From Pararoseomonas baculiformis (GTDB lineage: Bacteria > Pseudomonadota > Alphaproteobacteria > Acetobacterales > Acetobacteraceae): DNA of 64,000 nt. The DNA is taken from contig NZ_JAGIZB010000001.1 of NCBI RefSeq assembly GCF_017813395.1, forward strand, positions 372,001-436,000, read 5' to 3'. Made by a program: the position numbers and the translations under genes. The notes beneath the pieces were generated by a model. The model saw nothing but the letters and a program-made list of their open reading frames with translations, was not told where the DNA came from and searched no databases. Shown piece after piece: positions 52,259-60,374 of this stretch (within the stretch, counting starts at the first letter, position 1; every line of letters starts with the position of its first letter).

Positions 52259-52640
52259 CGGATCAGCCCTCCCGGCCGCGATCGGGGACGGCGTCCCCAT
52301 CCGGCCGCACCCGGCATTGCGTGGTTGGGCCGAGCGTCTTCGCGGCATGGCGCATGACCGGGCTTCCTCCTGTGCCGCCTGGACCTGTGCCGCCCGGGCC
52401 GGCGCGGGGCGCGATGCGCCTCCGGGGCAGCAAAAATCGCAGTGCGAATGAGATATTTGTTGCCTCAGGGCTACTCCCGGTCCATGCAGGGGGTCAAGAA
52501 CTGCTTGGCGCATGTCCGGCGCCATTCCGGGAAACGGAAGGCAGCACAGAGGAAACGGGGACTCGGGTGACACCGACAATGGTTGCGGAGCGCCGCCTGG
52601 CGCTGCTTGCCACCCTGCATGGCAGCGGGGCGGCCCGGCG
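52259..52640. other. Divergent promoter region between two MmgE/PrpD genes
   Basis: This 382 bp stretch has no convincing gene. Open frames across it have no ribosome-binding site or family match. It holds operator site 5 (52435-52449) in its middle, next to an AT-rich patch with ATATTTG, and so is likely the promoter region for both directions. Confidence 0.55.
52435..52449. promoter_or_regulatory. IclR-type operator, site 5
   Basis: AATCGC-AGT-GCGAAT, 11 of 12 arm positions as in site 1, between the two divergent MmgE/PrpD genes. Confidence 0.6.
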
Positions 52641-54005
52641 TTGAGCGCGGCGGCCACGCCCACGCGTCAACTCGCCGCCTTCGTGGCAGGGCTCGATGCG
52701 GCCCGGGTCACGCGGGCGGAGCGGGAGCTTGTCGCGCGCGCGATCCTCGACACCGTCGCCGTCGGCATCGCCGCGCGGGACGAACCGGCCGCGCGCCTCG
52801 CCATGCTCCGGGCCAAGCAGCAGGGGAAGGGCCCTTGCACCCTCTGGGCCGCGGGTGAGGCGACCGGCGTGCGGGAGGAGGAGGCAGCCTGGGCGAATGG
52901 CGTCATCGCCCATGTCCTCGATTTCGACGACGTCACCTCGGTCATGCGCGGCCACCCCTCGGTCGCGATGCTGCCGGCGCTTCTCGCCCTGGCCGAGGCG
53001 GAGGCGCTGTCGGTCGAGGACGTCACCATCGCCTATGCCGCGGGCTTCGAGGTGATCGCCGCGCTGTCGGTGTCCATGGCCGCGCCGCATTACGCGAAGG
53101 GCTGGCACAGCACGGCAACGATCGGCGCGATCGGCGCCGCGGCGGCCTGCGCCCGGCTCCTGCGGCTCGACGCCATCTGCACGGCGCATGCGATCGGCCT
53201 GGCCGTCACCCAGGCGGCGGGCACGCGCGCCAGCTTCGGGACCATGGCGAAGTCGGTGCAGGCCGGGAACGCCAACCTTGCCGGGCTGCGCGCCGCGCGC
53301 CTGGCCCAGCTGGGCTTCGACGCGGCGCCGGAGGCGCTGGACGGCGCCATGGGCTTCGCAAGCCTTGGCGGCGGCGCGCTGGTCCTGCCCGCCCTGGGCG
53401 GCGCCCTTCTCCGGCACGGGCTGGAGGTGAAGAAATACCCGCTCTGCTACGCCACCCACCGCGCGCTGGACGCGGTGCTGGACCTGCGCGCAGCGCATGG
53501 GCTGGGCCTGGCCGATGTGGCGGCCGTGCATGTGCACGCCTCGCCCGGCGCCCTGGCGCCGCTCATCCACCACCGGCCGGCAACCGGCCTCGATGCCAAG
53601 TTCTCCATGGAATACGCGATGGCAGCCGCGCTGGCGGATGGCGCGCCGCGCCTTTCGACCTTTTCGGACGCCGCCGTGCGGCGGCCGGCGCTGCAGGCCT
53701 TCCTCCCCCGCGTCACGGCCGACGAGGCCGAGGGCGCCCTGCTGCCGCGCTGGGCGGAGGTTTCGGTGCGGCTCCTGGATGGCCCCGTGCTGTCCCTGCG
53801 CCGGCATGCGCTGCGCGGCGGCGCCGAGGATCCGCTGAGCCGCGCCGAGCTGCTCGCCAAGGCGGAGGACTGCCTGGTCCATGGCGGCGGGATGGCGGAG
53901 GGGGCGGCGGCGCTGCTCTCCGCGATGGAGGATCCGGCCCGCGGGGCGGGCGATGCGTTGCGCGCCGGCCTGCTCAGCGGCGCCGTGCTGGAGGAGACGA
54001 CCTGA
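52641..54005 (+). CDS. MmgE/PrpD family protein (plus-strand copy)
   Basis: A 454-residue MmgE/PrpD protein. It has ILDTVAVGIAARDEPAARL, WANGVIAHVLDFDDVTSVMR, KGWHSTATIGAIGAAAACAR and KKYPLCYATHRALDAVL. The active-site AHVLDFDD differs from the AHALDYDD of the divergent copy, and the sequences are well diverged, so this is not a recent duplicate. I start at TTG 52641 (reading SAAATPTRQLAAF), giving the same length as the sister protein. Upstream ATG 52512 would add an unlikely low-complexity extension. The stop shares a base with the next start (TGATG), so the Bug gene downstream is translationally coupled. Confidence 0.87.
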   Translation: MSAAATPTRQLAAFVAGLDAARVTRAERELVARAILDTVAVGIAARDEPAARLAMLRAKQQGKGPCTLWAAGEATGVREEEAAWANGVIAHVLDFDDVTSVMRGHPSVAMLPALLALAEAEALSVEDVTIAYAAGFEVIAALSVSMAAPHYAKGWHSTATIGAIGAAAACARLLRLDAICTAHAIGLAVTQAAGTRASFGTMAKSVQAGNANLAGLRAARLAQLGFDAAPEALDGAMGFASLGGGALVLPALGGALLRHGLEVKKYPLCYATHRALDAVLDLRAAHGLGLADVAAVHVHASPGALAPLIHHRPATGLDAKFSMEYAMAAALADGAPRLSTFSDAAVRRPALQAFLPRVTADEAEGALLPRWAEVSVRLLDGPVLSLRRHALRGGAEDPLSRAELLAKAEDCLVHGGGMAEGAAALLSAMEDPARGAGDALRAGLLSGAVLEETT

Positions 54006-54973
54006 TGCTCAATCGTCGGCATGTCCTGGCAGGTGCCGGGCTGCTCGCCCTGCCCGCGACGAGGCGATCCGCCCTGGCGCAGGAATGGCCGAACCGCCCT
54101 GTCCGCCTGATCGCCACCTTCGCGCCGGGCGGCGCGGCGGACCAGCTCGCCCGCGACCTGGCGCAGATGATGGGGCCCGAGCTTGGCCAGACCGTGGTGG
54201 TGGAGAACCGCACGGGCGCCGCCGGCAATATCGGCACGGAGCAGGTGGCGCGGGCAACCGATGGCCACACCTTCCTGCTCTGCAGCACGGGGCCGATGAC
54301 CTACCACCCCATCCTGTTCCGCTCCCTCACCTTCGACCCGCTGAAGGATTTCACGCCGATCGGCTTCGCCGCCCATTCGCCCAACATCCTGGCGGCGCGG
54401 AAGGATCTCGGCTGGACGCGGCTGGACCAGGTTCTGGACGCTGCGCGGGCCGCGCCAGGCCGGCTGAACTATGGCAGCGCGGGAAGTGGCACCACCCAGC
54501 ACCTCGCGGGGGAGCTGCTGCAGGAGGTGACCGGCATCAGCCTGACCCATGTGCCCTATCGCGGCGGCGCCCCGGCCCTGCGCGACCTGCTGGGCGGGCA
54601 GCTTGAGCTTCTGGTCACCACCGGTTCGGGGGCGAACATGATGCGGGAGGGGCGGATCACCCCCATCGCGACCATGGGTTCCACGCGGCTGGCGGCCCTG
54701 CCGGATGTCCCGACCATGCACGAGGCGGGGCTGGTCAATTTCTCGGCCACGGCCTGGTACGGCGTGGTGGGCCCGGCCGGCCTGCCGGATCCAGTGGTGG
54801 CCCGGATGTCCGGCGCGCTGCAGAAGGCCCTGCGGGATCCGGGGCTGGCCGCGCGGATGCGCGACCAGACGATGGATGTCGAGACCATGACGCCCGAGGC
54901 CTTCGCCGCGTTCATGACGGCCGAGCGCCAGAAATGGAAGCCGGTGGCGGAACGGCTTGCTGGAACCATGTGA
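54005..54973 (+). CDS. Bug/TctC family solute-binding protein (54 kb)
   Basis: A 322-residue receptor with leader MLNRRHVLAGAGLLALP ending SALAQ. Mature landmarks are VRLIATFAPGGAADQLARDL, VVENRTGAAGNIGTEQVA, THVPYRGGAPALRDLLGG. It is coupled to the MmgE/PrpD gene by a one-base overlap, the tightest enzyme-receptor link in the window. That suggests its ligand is the acid, or the precursor of the acid, on which that enzyme acts. No TTT permease genes adjoin it. Confidence 0.9.
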   Translation: MLNRRHVLAGAGLLALPATRRSALAQEWPNRPVRLIATFAPGGAADQLARDLAQMMGPELGQTVVVENRTGAAGNIGTEQVARATDGHTFLLCSTGPMTYHPILFRSLTFDPLKDFTPIGFAAHSPNILAARKDLGWTRLDQVLDAARAAPGRLNYGSAGSGTTQHLAGELLQEVTGISLTHVPYRGGAPALRDLLGGQLELLVTTGSGANMMREGRITPIATMGSTRLAALPDVPTMHEAGLVNFSATAWYGVVGPAGLPDPVVARMSGALQKALRDPGLAARMRDQTMDVETMTPEAFAAFMTAERQKWKPVAERLAGTM

Positions 54974-54996
54974 CGCGGCAAGGGGACGGCGCCCAG

Positions 54997-55023
54997 GCGG
55001 GAGGAGGCGTGGCCTCCGCCCGC
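54997..55023. terminator. Convergent-junction hairpin
   Basis: GCGGGAGGAGGC-GTG-GCCTCCGCCCGC, a 12 bp stem with one mismatch, between the Bug gene and hrcA, which converge. Confidence 0.6.
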
Positions 55024-55030
55024 GAGGGCC

Positions 55031-56125
55031 CTAGCCCAGCATCCGCCCGATCACCTGGGCCGTGTAATCCACCACCGGGATCACGCGCCCGTAGTTGATC
55101 CGCGTCGGCCCGATCACCCCGATGGCGCCGACGATCTTCTCCTGCCCGTTGCGGAAGGGCGCCACCACCATCGACAGCCCGGCAGTGTCGAACACGCCGC
55201 TTTCGGCGCCGATGAAGATCTGCACGCCCTGGCCGCGCTGAGCCAGTTCCAGCAGGCGCAGCATCGTCTCCTGCGCCTCCAGCCGGTCGAAGAGGGACTG
55301 GATCTCCGCCACCCGCGCCGCCTGGTCCAGGTTCTGCAGCAGGCGGGACTGGCCGCGCAGGATGAGCGAGCCCCCTCCCCCGCCCGCCCAGGTGGCGAGG
55401 CCGGACTGGACCACCTGGTTGGTCAGCGTGTCCAGCGCCGTGCGGTTGGCCGCGATCTCGGCCTCGACGAGGCTTCTCGTGTCGTCCAGCGTGCGGCCGT
55501 TCAGCCGGGCGTTGAGGTAGTTGCCCGCCTGGGCCAGCGCGCCGGCAGGCAGGCCGGGCGGCACCTCGATGATGCGGTTCTCCACCTGCCCGCGGTCGCC
55601 CACCAGCACCACCAGCGCGCGGCCGGGGCCGAGGGCGACGAACTCGATATGGCGGATGTTGGATTCCGCATGGGGCGCGACCACGAGGCCCGCGGCGCCG
55701 GCCAGGCCAGACAGCATTTGCCCCGCCTCCGCCAGCGTGTCCTGCATGGAGCGGCCGGAGGCGGCGCAGCGGATGGCGATCGCCTCGCGCTCATCCTCGG
55801 TCAGGTCGCCGAATTCCAGCAGCCCGTCCACGAAGAGGCGAAGCCCGCGCTCGGTCGGCAGGCGGCCGGCGGAGGTGTGGGGCGCGTAGAGCAGCCCTGC
55901 CTCCTCCAGATCCGCCATGGCGTTGCGGATCGTGGCGGGAGAAAGGGAGAGCGGCAGGCGGCGGGACAGGGTGCGGCTGCCGACAGGCTCCCCGGTCTCG
56001 ACATAGAGTTCCACCACCTGGCGAAGGATGGACGCGCTGCGGCTGTCAAGGCCAGGCAGGGAAACGCCGGCCGGGCTGGCCTTGGGGGGAATGATGCCGG
56101 GTCGCTGGTTGGGCTGGGCGCCCAT
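55031..56125 (-). CDS. hrcA: Heat-inducible transcription repressor HrcA
   Basis: HrcA represses groE and other chaperone genes through CIRCE elements and depends on GroEL for activity. The 364-residue protein has the N-terminal winged helix with ILRQVVELYVETGEPVGSRT and SLSPATIRNAMADLEEAGLL, then HTSAGRLPTERGLRLFVDGL. The GAF-like middle and the family's end (ILRGQSRLLQ, IGVIGPTRINYGRVIPVVDY) follow. It is divergent from rph as in many alphaproteobacteria, but the usual downstream grpE is absent; a convergent Bug gene follows instead. A sigma-70-type promoter with an overlapping palindrome stands upstream. Confidence 0.95.
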   Translation of the reverse strand: MGAQPNQRPGIIPPKASPAGVSLPGLDSRSASILRQVVELYVETGEPVGSRTLSRRLPLSLSPATIRNAMADLEEAGLLYAPHTSAGRLPTERGLRLFVDGLLEFGDLTEDEREAIAIRCAASGRSMQDTLAEAGQMLSGLAGAAGLVVAPHAESNIRHIEFVALGPGRALVVLVGDRGQVENRIIEVPPGLPAGALAQAGNYLNARLNGRTLDDTRSLVEAEIAANRTALDTLTNQVVQSGLATWAGGGGGSLILRGQSRLLQNLDQAARVAEIQSLFDRLEAQETMLRLLELAQRGQGVQIFIGAESGVFDTAGLSMVVAPFRNGQEKIVGAIGVIGPTRINYGRVIPVVDYTAQVIGRMLG

Positions 56126-56155
56126 TCGGTGCCTGCACTCCGTGACGGTTCTGGA

Positions 56156-56190
56156 CCCTAGAAGCTAGGGAGCGGTCCGGGCAGCGTCAA
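56156..56190 (-). promoter_or_regulatory. hrcA promoter with palindrome over the -10
   Basis: On the minus strand TTGACG (56190-56185), a 17 bp spacer and TAGCTT (56167-56162) form a good sigma-70-type promoter about 30 bp upstream of the hrcA ATG. The palindrome CCCTAG-CTT-CTAGGG (56156-56170) covers the -10 box and would occlude it when bound. I see no CIRCE element here. Confidence 0.6.
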
Positions 56191-56563
56191 CGCAGCGTAT
56201 CCATGGCGAAGGCTTCCCGTGGCTTATCCGCACCACGCCGCGGCAAACAACAACTTGCAGCCGATTTCATTCAGCAGATCGCAAGCTCGTGCTGCCACAT
56301 TCCGTCACAGCCGGGACATTCTTCTGTCTCAGGCGGGGCTGCCCAATAGGGGCCTGTATGCCGGAGGGCGCCATGGGCGACACGCGGGACAGGAGCGGGA
56401 GCGAGAGGAACGGGGGCGGCCGCGGGCTTCCCTCCGCCGGGGCGTGGGCCACCATGCTGACCCTTTGGCTGCCGCCCACCGATCTCGGCGCGGCGGAGGT
56501 GGCGTTGACAGGGGCTGCGCAGGGCGTGTTCCTCCCGCCTCCCTGCCAGGAGAGGCCCGCCGA
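56191..56563. other. hrcA-rph intergenic remainder
   Basis: About 370 bp between the hrcA promoter and the rph start. No reading frame here looks coding. The part nearest hrcA is AT-richer with CAAACAACAACTTG, so it probably holds the rph promoter, but I cannot point to its boxes. Confidence 0.4.
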
Positions 56564-57301
56564 ATGTCCGACATCCCCGCCTGGGCTCGCCCCTCAGGGC
56601 GCGCCGCCGACCAGCTCCGGGAGCTGAAGCTCGAGCCGGGCTTCGCCCGCCACGCGGAGGGCTCCTGCCTCATCCGCATGGGCGTGACCGAGGTTCTCTG
56701 CACCGCCAGCGTCGAGGGACGTGTGCCCCCCTTCCTGCGCGGCAAGGGCCAGGGCTGGGTCACCGCCGAATACGGCATGCTGCCCCGCGCCACCCATACG
56801 CGCGGCGACCGCGAGGCGGCGCGCGGAAAGCAGTCCGGCCGCACCCAGGAAATCCAGCGCCTGATCGGCCGGTCGCTCCGCGCCGTGACCGACCTGAAGG
56901 CGATGGGCGAGGTGTCCATCGTGCTGGATTGCGACGTGCTGACGGCCGATGGCGGCACGCGCTGCGCCGCCATCACCGGCGCCTGGGTGGCGCTGCACCT
57001 GGCCCTGCAGCACTGCATGCGCTCCAACATCATGTCCACCAACCCGCTGCGGGACCAGGTGGCCGCCATTTCCTGCGGGATCCACCAGGGCAAGCCGGTG
57101 CTCGACCTCGACTATGCCGAGGACAGCAGCGCCCATACGGATGGCAATTTCGTCATGACCGGCACCGGCGGGATCGTGGAGATCCAGGCCACAGCCGAGG
57201 GCGCGCCCTTCTCCGAGGCGGAGCTGACAGGCCTTCTCGCCCTGGCCCGCAAGGGCACGGCGGAGCTCTTCGCGGCCCAGCGCGTGGCGGTGGGGCTGTG
57301 A
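56564..57301 (+). CDS. rph: Ribonuclease PH
   Basis: RNase PH trims the 3' ends of tRNA precursors by phosphorolysis. The 245-residue protein has the full fold: [77 protein letters not shown] and [20 protein letters not shown], whose Asp and Arg residues hold phosphate and metal. Start ATG 56564 follows CAGGAGAGG. Its stop overlaps the next start in GTGA, so rph and rdgB form a coupled pair, the usual alphaproteobacterial arrangement opposite hrcA. Confidence 0.97.
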   Translation: MSDIPAWARPSGRAADQLRELKLEPGFARHAEGSCLIRMGVTEVLCTASVEGRVPPFLRGKGQGWVTAEYGMLPRATHTRGDREAARGKQSGRTQEIQRLIGRSLRAVTDLKAMGEVSIVLDCDVLTADGGTRCAAITGAWVALHLALQHCMRSNIMSTNPLRDQVAAISCGIHQGKPVLDLDYAEDSSAHTDGNFVMTGTGGIVEIQATAEGAPFSEAELTGLLALARKGTAELFAAQRVAVGL

Positions 57302-57912
57302 CACGCCGGCTGCTGGCGGAGAAGCGCCTCTGCCTTGCCACCCATAATGCGGGCAAGGCGCGGGAGAATGCCGCGCTGCTCGCCGGGCACGGGATCGAGG
57401 TGGTGACGGCGGGCGAGCTGGGCTTGCCCGTGCCGGAGGAGACCGAGACCAGCTTCATCGGCAATGCCACGCTGAAGGCGCTGGCCGCCGCCCGCGCGAG
57501 CGGGATGGTCTCCATGGCCGATGATTCCGGCTTCTCCGTCGCAGCCCTGGACGGCGCGCCAGGCGTCCATACCGCCGATTGGGCGGAGCAGCCGGATGGC
57601 ACCCGGGACTATGCCGCCGCGATGGCGAAGGTGGAGCGGCTGGCCCGGCATTCGCCGGACCGGAAGGCCTGGTTCTCCTGCGCCCTCGCCCTGGCCTGGC
57701 CGGATGGGCATGTGGAGGCCTTCCTGGGCGAGGCCCATGGCGAATGGGTCTGGCCACCGCGCGGGGAGAAGGGCTTCGGCTACGACCCGATCTTCGTGCC
57801 CGCCGGCGAGGCCCAGAGCTTCGCCGAGATGGATCCGGCCCGGAAGCACGCCATCAGCCACCGCGCCGCCGCCTTCCGCCTGCTGGCCGAGGCCTGCCTT
57901 CCCCGCGGCTGA
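57298..57912 (+). CDS. rdgB: RdgB/HAM1 family XTP/dITP diphosphatase
   Basis: RdgB removes XTP, ITP and dITP from nucleotide pools so that they do not enter DNA or RNA. The 204 residues have the substrate-binding [33 protein letters not shown] with the metal Asp residues, and [13 protein letters not shown], all family marks. The start is GTG 57298, which overlaps the rph stop by 4 bp. A frame that begins further left belongs to another frame of rph. A 67 bp gap follows before motB on the same strand. Confidence 0.95.
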   Translation: MTRRLLAEKRLCLATHNAGKARENAALLAGHGIEVVTAGELGLPVPEETETSFIGNATLKALAAARASGMVSMADDSGFSVAALDGAPGVHTADWAEQPDGTRDYAAAMAKVERLARHSPDRKAWFSCALALAWPDGHVEAFLGEAHGEWVWPPRGEKGFGYDPIFVPAGEAQSFAEMDPARKHAISHRAAAFRLLAEACLPRG

Positions 57913-57979
57913 GGGCGCGGCATCAACCGCGCCTTAACGTCCCGGAGTCACCCTGCACCCGGGCAGCGGGTGCGGGGCC

Positions 57980-58984
57980 GTGGCGAGAGGCAGGGGCGAA
58001 GGCACGACCATCGTCATCCGGAAGGAGGAGGGCGGGGAAGGCGGCCATCATGGCGGCGCCTGGAAGGTCGCCTATGCCGATTTCGTCACGGCGATGATGG
58101 CCTTCTTCCTCCTGATGTGGCTGCTGAACGCCACCACGGAGGAGCAGCGCCGCGGCCTGGCCGACTACTTCAACCCGACCAATGTCATGGGCCAGCGCGC
58201 CAGCGGCTCCGGCCAGCCCTTCGGCGGTCGCACGCCGAACGAATCGGGCCAGCTCGCCTCCAATGCCTCCTCCATGCGTGTGGAGACCGGCCCGCGCCCC
58301 GTCATCTTCGACCTGGAGGAGGATGACAGCGACAGCCCCGCCAGCCCGGTGGAGCGGCGGGAGGGGCCCAAGGGGGATGACGAGATCGCCACCCCCGCGC
58401 GGCTGATGGCGCAGCACGCACCCCCCGGCACTGGCCCCGGCGAGAACCAGGCAGGGCTCGCCCAGGCCTCCGCCGAGGCGCTGCGGGAGGAGCTGGCACG
58501 GCGCGAGCGCGACGCAATGGACCGCATGGCCGAGCAGATCCGGGCCGCGGTGCGGGAAGACCCCACCCTGGCCGATCTGGCACGCCAGCTCCGGGTGGAG
58601 CAGGTGCCCGAGGGCTTGCGCATACAGCTGCTGGACGGGGAACGAGAACCCATGTTCGCCCTGGGCGGCAATGCGCCATCGGAAAAGCTCCGCGCGCTGC
58701 TGGCCAAGGTCGCGGCGGTGATCAACCGCGTGCCGCATGCCGTGGCCATCACCGGCCATACCGATGCCACCCCCTTCCGCCCGGGGGCACGCTCCAACTG
58801 GGATCTCTCGGCCGAGCGCGCCAATGCCACGCGGCGCCTCCTGACCGAGGGCGGCGTGGCGGAAGCGCGCATCCGCAGCGTCACTGGCCTGGCCGGGCGC
58901 GAGCCGCTGATGCCCGAGAACCCGCAGAACGCCGCCAACCGCCGCGTCTCCGTGCTGCTGCTGCGGGAGAACCCGGCACCGTGA
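57980..58984 (+). CDS. motB: Flagellar motor protein MotB
   Basis: MotB is the peptidoglycan-anchored half of the proton-driven stator. In 334 residues it has one membrane span starting AYADFVTAMMAFFLLMWLL, with the proton-carrying Asp34, a long charged linker, and a C-terminal OmpA-like domain with VAITGHTDATPF and NWDLSAERANATRRLL. The start is GTG 57980; the coding sequence ends in GTGA overlapping motA. The order motB-motA is the reverse of the common motA-motB. No flagellar genes adjoin. Confidence 0.93.
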   Translation: MARGRGEGTTIVIRKEEGGEGGHHGGAWKVAYADFVTAMMAFFLLMWLLNATTEEQRRGLADYFNPTNVMGQRASGSGQPFGGRTPNESGQLASNASSMRVETGPRPVIFDLEEDDSDSPASPVERREGPKGDDEIATPARLMAQHAPPGTGPGENQAGLAQASAEALREELARRERDAMDRMAEQIRAAVREDPTLADLARQLRVEQVPEGLRIQLLDGEREPMFALGGNAPSEKLRALLAKVAAVINRVPHAVAITGHTDATPFRPGARSNWDLSAERANATRRLLTEGGVAEARIRSVTGLAGREPLMPENPQNAANRRVSVLLLRENPAP

Positions 58985-59847
58985 CCACGGTCATCGGCTT
59001 CGTCCTGATGATGGTCACGGTCTTCGGCGGCTACACCTTGGCCGGAGGCAAGTTCGACATCATCCTGCACGCCCTGCCGCTGGAAGGGCTGATGATTGGT
59101 GGCGCGGCGGTCGGCGCCTTCGTCATGTCCAACTCGATGCATGACGTGAAGCACACGCTCGCCGGCTTCGGGAAGATCTTCAAGGGCGCGCGCTACCACA
59201 AGTCCGACTACGTGGAGATGCTGTCGCTGCTCTACTGGTTCGTGCGGCTGGTGCAGACCAAGGGCGCCATGGCGCTGGAAGCGCATATCGAGAAGCCGGA
59301 GGACAGCCCGGCCTTCAACAAGTTCCCGAAGATCAAGGCCAACCACCACGCCGTGGCGATGATCTGCGACTACCTGCGGATGGTCGGCATGAATGCCGAT
59401 GACCCGCACCAGATCGAGGATGTGATGGCGCGGGAGCTGAAGAAGCTGAAGGAGGAGGAGATGCACCCCTCCCACGCGATGCAGAGCATGGCGGATGCGC
59501 TGCCTGCGCTGGGGATCGTCGCGGCGGTGCTGGGGGTGATCAAGACCATGGCCTCCATCGACCAGCCACCCACCGTGCTGGGCGGCATGATCGGCGGCGC
59601 GCTGGTGGGCACCTTCCTGGGGGTGCTGCTGGCCTATGGCGTGATGGGCCCCATGGCCGCCCGGCTGAAGGGGGTGGTGGATGAGGAAACCAAGTATTTC
59701 GAGGTGATCCGCGCCGTGCTGGTGGCGCATCTGCACGGCAACGCGCCGCAGGTTTCCGTGGAAACCGGGCGGAAGATGGCCCCTTCCGCCTATATGCCCA
59801 GCTTTCAGGAGCTGGAAGCGGCGCTGCAGGATTTGCAGATCGCCTGA
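58981..59847 (+). CDS. motA: Flagellar motor stator protein MotA
   Basis: MotA forms, with MotB, the ion channel that drives the flagellar rotor. The 288 residues have the N-terminal span TTVIGFVLMMVTVFGGYTLA, a cytoplasmic loop carrying charged residues for rotor contact (ARELKKLKEEEMHPSHAM), and the paired C-terminal spans ALPALGIVAAVLGVIKTM and GALVGTFLGVLLAYGVMGP with the conserved prolines. The start is GTG 58981 inside the motB stop overlap. It is followed 20 bp later by an unrelated thioesterase gene. Confidence 0.93.
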   Translation: MTTVIGFVLMMVTVFGGYTLAGGKFDIILHALPLEGLMIGGAAVGAFVMSNSMHDVKHTLAGFGKIFKGARYHKSDYVEMLSLLYWFVRLVQTKGAMALEAHIEKPEDSPAFNKFPKIKANHHAVAMICDYLRMVGMNADDPHQIEDVMARELKKLKEEEMHPSHAMQSMADALPALGIVAAVLGVIKTMASIDQPPTVLGGMIGGALVGTFLGVLLAYGVMGPMAARLKGVVDEETKYFEVIRAVLVAHLHGNAPQVSVETGRKMAPSAYMPSFQELEAALQDLQIA

Positions 59848-59867
59848 ACCGCGATACGCACGGGGCC

Positions 59868-60293
59868 ATGGAAGACACCGCCCCTTTTCACGACCTTCTC
59901 GGCATCACCGTGGATGAATGGCGCGACGGCTTCGCGCGCCTGGCCCTGGTGGTGGAGCGCAAGCACTTCAACCGCAGCGGCGTCCTGCATGGCGGCGTGC
60001 TGCTCGCCCTGGTGGACCAGGCCGGCGCCTATGCCGGGATGTTCTGCACCGTGCCCGGCAATGTCCGGCGCGGCGTGACGCTGGATCTGAACACCCGCTT
60101 CACCGGCCAGGTGACAGAGGGGCGCATCACGGCGGAGGGCCGGGTGGTCACCGCCGGCCGCAACATCTTCTTCACCAGCACCGAGGTGCGCGGGCCGGAC
60201 GGCAAGATCGTCGCCTATGGCTCCGGCACGCATCGCTGGCGCAGCGGCAGCCAGCTGCCCGAGGGCGTGCCGGCGGATTCGCCGCTGCGCTGA
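59868..60293 (+). CDS. PaaI family hotdog thioesterase
   Basis: A 141-residue hotdog-fold acyl-CoA thioesterase of the PaaI group. NRSGVLHGGVLLALVDQAGA contains the HGG motif and the Asp six residues on, the usual catalytic pair. The rest, VTLDLNTRFTGQVTEGRITA and NIFFTSTEVRGPDGKIVAYG, follows the family. The acyl substrate is unknown. ATG 59868 is 20 bp past motA and may be read from the same transcript, although the functions are unrelated. Confidence 0.88.
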   Translation: MEDTAPFHDLLGITVDEWRDGFARLALVVERKHFNRSGVLHGGVLLALVDQAGAYAGMFCTVPGNVRRGVTLDLNTRFTGQVTEGRITAEGRVVTAGRNIFFTSTEVRGPDGKIVAYGSGTHRWRSGSQLPEGVPADSPLR

Positions 60294-60374
60294 CGCGGAA
60301 GGGGCGAGCCTTGCGCGCTTGCCCCCACCCTGCCGGCCGCTACTATCCCCTGTCGTTCCGGGAGAGATCATAAA

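Noticed and set aside
52321-52644. A plus-strand frame of 107 codons just before the MmgE/PrpD gene at 52.6 kb.
   Set aside because: Low-complexity product, no ribosome site, and it crosses the operator region; it is more likely part of the divergent promoter.
56126-56563. A CIRCE element at hrcA.
   Set aside because: The consensus TTAGCACTC-N9-GAGTGCTAA is not present in either orientation; only the CCCTAG palindrome is seen.
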